A stretch of 64,000 nucleotides of DNA, from assembly GCA_038093975.1 (NCBI GenBank), contig JBBPTG010000016.1, positions 235,479 through 299,478 of the forward strand. Reading direction: 5' to 3'. Source of the stretch: Chalciporus piperatus. Taxonomy: Eukaryota > Basidiomycota > Agaricomycetes > Boletales > Boletaceae. Position 1 is the first letter of the stretch. Each line of letters starts with the position of its first letter. Under the pieces are notes generated by a model, which was not told where the DNA came from, did no database searches, and saw only the letters and a program-made list of their open reading frames with translations. The position numbers and the translations under genes were made by a program. Positions 59,720 to 64,000 of the stretch are shown piece by piece.

Positions 59720-60961
59720 TCAGGCGCCTGAGTCAAAAGAGAAAGGGAGGAGGGAAGTTTGAAAATAACTCGCAAACGTCCTATTCACATTCCTTTGAAA
59801 GCAAGATGTCAGATTGTTGGGTACAAATTCAAAACAGATACTATACTTACCTTGCAAACCTGTAGTCTCTGCATCGCTGGTATAAGCCACGACAACGGTA
59901 TCAAACCTGCCTGGCTTGGCTTTGATGGAATCTATCCCCTCTGTACCATCAACGTCGTTACCGAGTACGTCGAGAGCGAACTTGCAGGTATGCCAAATGT
60001 CCAGTTTGTCGAATGGAAGATGGGCAAATGGAATGTTGCGGCGGGGAAGAGCTTCATCAGCGGGTAGAAGGGAGTTGAGATAGGTTCGAAGATGATGAGG
60101 GAATGAGGGAGCGTGATGGTTCTTTTGGATGCTATTGATAGTTTGGCCTGGGACGGCTGGCTGACGAGCGATCACCACGCCAGCTCCAGAAGTTTTTGGA
60201 TTGAGTGGTTCCTCCCGATCATCCTGAAGGTCGTCTTGAGTCCTGTATTCGACGTAGCCCTGGAAAAGACTGATTTTCTCTTGTCGCTCCAGCCACCGGG
60301 TCATTTGTGGAACTTCATTTCTGAAGTTGGAGGCTCGCCAGCCTTCCTTGGCCATGTCTATATGGAAGCGCTCGAAAGCTTCCGTGTTGTAGTTGTCCGT
60401 GGTTCCGAAGTATCGAATAGAGTCGGCGTAATGCACGAGAGAATGGAACTTGGGGATATTGAAATGTTCTCGGATGCCCAGCCCATTTTCCCCAGCGAGG
60501 AAAATCTCTTTATTCTCGTGGAAGAGACTGAGCGATTCCTCCATCCATTGGAGGGAATCATCGTCGTGGGTGGGGTATTGGGCTATGTATATGAAGTCGA
60601 GGAGGGCGCGGTAGGAGGTGATGACCTGGGAGGGGACTTTACCGACCAGGACGCCCAAGAGAATGCGGGCCATGTCCTTTCTTTCTTTGCCGGCGATTTG
60701 AGACAGTTTGGACCACCCATTGGTAAAGTGACGAACGCCGAAACAAGGAGGGAGAGTGCGGATTCGAGAATCGAGCTCCTTGGTGTCCATGAGACTGGTG
60801 CACCAGGAGGTGAGGTACTTGACGATCCCATGGTATAGTTGGTGGAGAACGTCGGGCGTGATGGAAAGATGAATGTCGCAGAGAGGGAATCCGTCCCAGA
60901 AAGGTCGACTGACCCCACCAGACAGCAGCGCAGCTTTGCAAAGGTCCAGGTAATTGGAATT
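59720..60961 (-). pseudogene. Plavaka transposase C-terminal fragment
   Basis: An uninterrupted minus frame of about 410 codons matches the second half of Plavaka transposases: PFWDGFPLCDIHLSITPDVL, HQLYHGIVKYLTSW, RIRTLPPCFGVRHFTNGWS, FIYIAQYPTHDDDSLQWME, IPKFHSLVHYADSIRYFG, NTEAFERFHIDMAKEGW and FRNEVPQMTRWLERQEKI. The N-terminal half is missing, replaced at 60966 by the 0.35-kb repeat, which adds 22 spurious residues to the frame. It differs from the more complete Plavaka gene at 32743. Confidence 0.85.
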
Positions 60962-60965
60962 GGAC

Positions 60966-61309
60966 GGACGACAGACAAGACAACGAGGGCGACGAACAAC
61001 AGGATGACAGACGACAGGACGATGCACCTGGAACCAGGAGCTTTCAAGTTGTATTAGATACCATGATATTAGTACCAGTACATGGAATACATATATTTTA
61101 TTCTACTGCTCTGAGTCGTGAACTTGAACATGCAAAGAGAATTTCCTAGTAAGTACTACAGAGGCTGTTCAAAATTTTGTGTCTGTACAGGTTTCGACAG
61201 AATCGAGACTCTGTACAGTGCTGTGGCTATGCTGCACAGAGGGGGACCTTTCTGTCATGCTGTGCAGAGCAGCACAGCACTGTGCAGCTCCCTGAGGATT
61301 TGCTGATGT
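60966..61309 (-). repeat. ~0.35-kb dispersed repeat, copy 2 (inverted)
   Basis: Reverse complement of 52471-52834 with near identity, lacking a ~20-base segment. It abuts the Plavaka fragment on one side and unassigned sequence on the other. Confidence 0.9.
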
Positions 61310-61642
61310 TACGGTGATATTCCACTTCATTACCTGAACACAACTGATCCATGAGTCATTTATGAAATTCGGCAGTGATGTATGTGGTTCCATTAGTTGA
61401 GATGTCTGACATCATGGCTCGTGAGAAAGTGACAGCATCACCTCCTGTCATTCGACTAAGAATGGCTCTGATCGCCGTCATTCTGGTAAGAACAGTGTCA
61501 TTTTTATCTAGCCATGTGTGGACTCTCTGTTATAGTATTTAAAAGCTTTTCAAACTTTTGCCTACAATGGTATTCGAACTCTGAACTTTGTCTACAACTT
61601 AGGGGTCAAGCCGGATTCATCTTAATCTGCTCCGGTAGTCCC
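61310..61642. other. Spacer, no gene recognised
   Basis: No coding or repeat structure was identified between the dispersed repeat and the gypsy LTR. Confidence 0.4.
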
Positions 61643-61981
61643 TGTAGCATTACATAATCTATTACATAATCAGGTCACGTGACAAAGGTCTAGACTTAGA
61701 TGAGTCAGCAATGATGTCATGGCCTAGACCCTAGATCCGTGCCTGGTACCTTTTCTTATCATCGTCCCATTTACCTTATCTATCTTTCCCTTTGTGATTT
61801 CCTTATTTGGCTGTTGGTCTGTGCGCACTTCTCAATAGTATATAAGTAGCCCTGTACTTATCACAGACCCCAGTCTAATCCATTTGTGACTTCACCGTCA
61901 TTAAGCTTTAGTACTCAGCATATCCTTCGCATAGGCCTAGTGTTGCCTAAAGTCCCCGCCGTGTTGTGAGCGATCATAACA
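61643..61981 (+). repeat. Putative 5' LTR of a Ty3/gypsy element
   Basis: A 339-base block starts tgtagcattacataatc and ends cgatcataaca, matching the TG...CA rule. It contains a gtcacgtgac palindrome near the start and a TATA box (agtatataagtag, about 61838). The next bases, cttggattagactcg, are where a tRNA primer-binding site would lie. The partner LTR lies outside the window, so the ends are unproven. Confidence 0.55.
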
Positions 61982-62689
61982 CTTGGATTAGACTCGAAAA
62001 CACCGCCTGGACTCTAGGGCTAAAGAGTTGGTCAATAAGCACCGTTTGTGTACGTGACACACAGGAGAAAACAACTCCGTCCACTGCTGCATATACGGCC
62101 GTCCGCCATTATAAATTGGATAACGTTGCTGTTCCCCATAGTGCACTAGGGGCTTTTTGATTGTTCGAGACGTCTTGGGGCCCGCTCACGCGCGAACCCT
62201 CTGACTGTAGACACGATCCGGGTTTGTGTGATCACCCGTTGACGTCACGCATTCGCCTTCTGGCATTTCACTTCTTTTGGGCCAGCCTTTAGTGCCCCAT
62301 CTCTGTTCCCCTCAGTACTATAGTATTTTGTTCGAAGACCGAGTTGGGGTCGTGCCCAATTGCGAAGGACGACAAGGGAAAAGCGCGTCGCCGCCCCCTT
62401 GGCTGAGTCATACGTAGGAAACGTAAGCCGGCAGCACCGCCGAGGTACAAAATTAGACAACAATAAATAAAAATCTTGTATTACGATGGTTTTCGCTGCT
62501 GCTCGAAGATAGAAGTTTGAGAGTAGTATATGTGCAAAATCGAAACAGATCTTGGGAACATTCCTCAGAAGGTCTGCCAAGATTCAGATAAGCGTCGCAG
62601 GTACTACCTCCGCTCGAAAAAATATTTCCTTCGTCCTCGTGTTTGTCATCCCCAGAGAACCTTTGGAAGATAGGGTTCAGTAAGGATAT
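61982..62689 (+). other. Gypsy element leader region
   Basis: Untranslated leader between the LTR and the gag start at 62690. No separate gene is supported; the minus-strand frame at 62580-62245 has no domain. Confidence 0.45.
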
Positions 62690-64000
62690 ATGTCAGCCGA
62701 GATCCACGATCAGGAACAACAAGATCAAGGTTACAGAAGTCCCCCACGCCACTTTCCATCCTCATCCGAAAGTTCTCATCCCCCTACTCCCCGCCCCGAA
62801 TCTCCAATGGCAGATCCCGTTGATCCCATCGCTGCCCTCACCGCCGCTCTGAAGGCGCTCATTTCAGACAATTCGGACTCCGTGTCCAAAAAGGTTGCCG
62901 ACCCTGGGAAATGGGATGGTGACCGCACCAAGTTCCGTTTATGGTGGGCGCAGGTTAACACCTGGCAGTCCATCTATACGTGGAAAAACAACAAGGTCCG
63001 ATGTCTCGCCGTACTCTCACGGTTAGAAGGAAAAGCATCTGGATACGCGCAAATGATGATCGAGACCTGGTCTCGACTTGAACTTCTGCCACCGCCTCCC
63101 CCTGCAGAAGAAGATCCGTTGGCGCCAGAACCGGATCACACACCTATGGGCCTGAAAGCATGGCCAGATTGGATCGTGTTCTCAAAGATGCTCAAGGACT
63201 ATTTCCAGATTGACGTTCTCGCTCATGAGAGTCTCAGGAAATTGGAAGCATTGAAGCAGGCTGGGAAACCTGTGGATATCTTCATCCAGGAGTTTGAATT
63301 GTTGAAGGCGGAATCGGAGATAGCAGATGCTCATGCCAAAGAGCTTCTGAAAAAGGCAATAGACTACAAAGTTTATTATCAGGCGCAAATCAACACTACT
63401 GTTGATGAGCAAAGTTACAACGATACGATCGACACCTACCGAAAGATAGGTCGTACTTTCGAGCGTATCATTGTAGAATGTGGTGCACCAGTTCGTCAGA
63501 CACCCGCTCCTGCCTCCAGGCCTTCTTCTTCGTATCCGTACCTTCCACCACGGTACCCGATTGCATCTCGCCCTCTTCCGTGTCCTCCCATCTCGTATGC
63601 GGCCCCCCGTTTCACTCCCACAGGCACACAGCCTGGTCGTGGAGCCCCGATGGATCTGTCGGCACAGCAAATGCCAAGACCACCGGTTTGAGGCAATTGT
63701 TTCAATTGTGATCAGCCTGGTCACTTTGCTAACGCCTGCCCGAAACCGCGCCGTCCCCGTCAGAGACAAGTGGTTATGTGGGATCCATATTTGCAACAAT
63801 ACGTTGAGACTTCCCTGCCGTTTGACAACCGGCAGATGCCCTTCGCAGGTACCATCCCTGCACCCTACTCTCCCCTTCCTTCCCCCTACCCCGCTGGCCC
63901 GTCCACCAGCACAAGTCACATGTCGCATCAAGCGGCATATACCAACCAAGAAGTGGAAGCGTACTGGCGCGACCGCATTGAGTCAGAAGCTAAGGCACAG
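62690..64000 (+). CDS. Ty3/gypsy gag, with in-frame stop before the zinc knuckle; runs off right edge
   Basis: The frame opens at the ATG at 62690 (an internal ATG at 62807 begins MADPVDPIAALTAALKALI). The capsid-like region has PGKWDGDRTKFRLWWAQV, ISRLEG-type VLSRLEGKASGYAQMM and DWIVFSKMLKDYFQIDVL. A Pro-rich linker ends at a TGA (63689-63691). The same frame resumes at once with the nucleocapsid zinc knuckle CFNCDQPGHFANAC and stays open to the window edge. The TGA could be a CGA-to-TGA mutation or a recoded stop. No protease or pol is inside the window. Confidence 0.8.

Overview
The window is nuclear DNA of a filamentous basidiomycete, most likely an Agaricomycete. The evidence is many introns of about 45-70 bases with GT-AG borders, Pab1 and ALG12 genes of fungal type, a large ZNFX1-like helicase gene, and transposon families typical of mushroom-forming fungi (tnp2/CACTA-like, Plavaka, hAT, copia, gypsy). 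No species is claimed. All gene models were built by hand from reading frames and splice signals; family names come from motif recognition, with no database search. | Layout. 1-7962: a CACTA-like mobile element region (a truncated tnp2 transposase and two minus-strand accessory genes). It is broken by a ~3.1 kb Foldback-like element whose inverted arms are arrays of short tandem repeats, and followed by a C2H2 zinc-finger fragment. 9184-31827: the gene-rich core, holding PAB1, ALG12, a decayed cytochrome P450, a UPF0014/FetB-like permease, a ~8.5 kb ZNFX1-like RNA-silencing helicase gene, an FAD-dependent oxidoreductase, a HET-domain protein and an APH-like kinase. 32743-39308: a Plavaka transposase with a downstream companion gene. 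39931-64000: nested transposons and relics. These include an intact hAT element with perfect 8-bp target duplications, a hAT-type MITE inserted inside a gene, two inverted copies of a TET/JBP-type dioxygenase 3' region, a type III hammerhead ribozyme motif near telomere-like repeats, a long-terminal-inverted-repeat element, copia fragments, a second Plavaka fragment, and a Ty3/gypsy element running off the right edge. | How it fits together. The central genes are ordinary cellular functions: mRNA poly(A) binding, N-glycan assembly, transport, redox, self/non-self recognition and small-RNA-linked silencing. The flanks record repeated insertion, truncation and inversion. The most unusual items are the Foldback-like satellite-armed element, the hammerhead/telomere-repeat combination split by the hAT insertion, the 3'-co-terminal TET/JBP duplication, and two related palindromes at 59071-59255 that differ by compensatory base changes.
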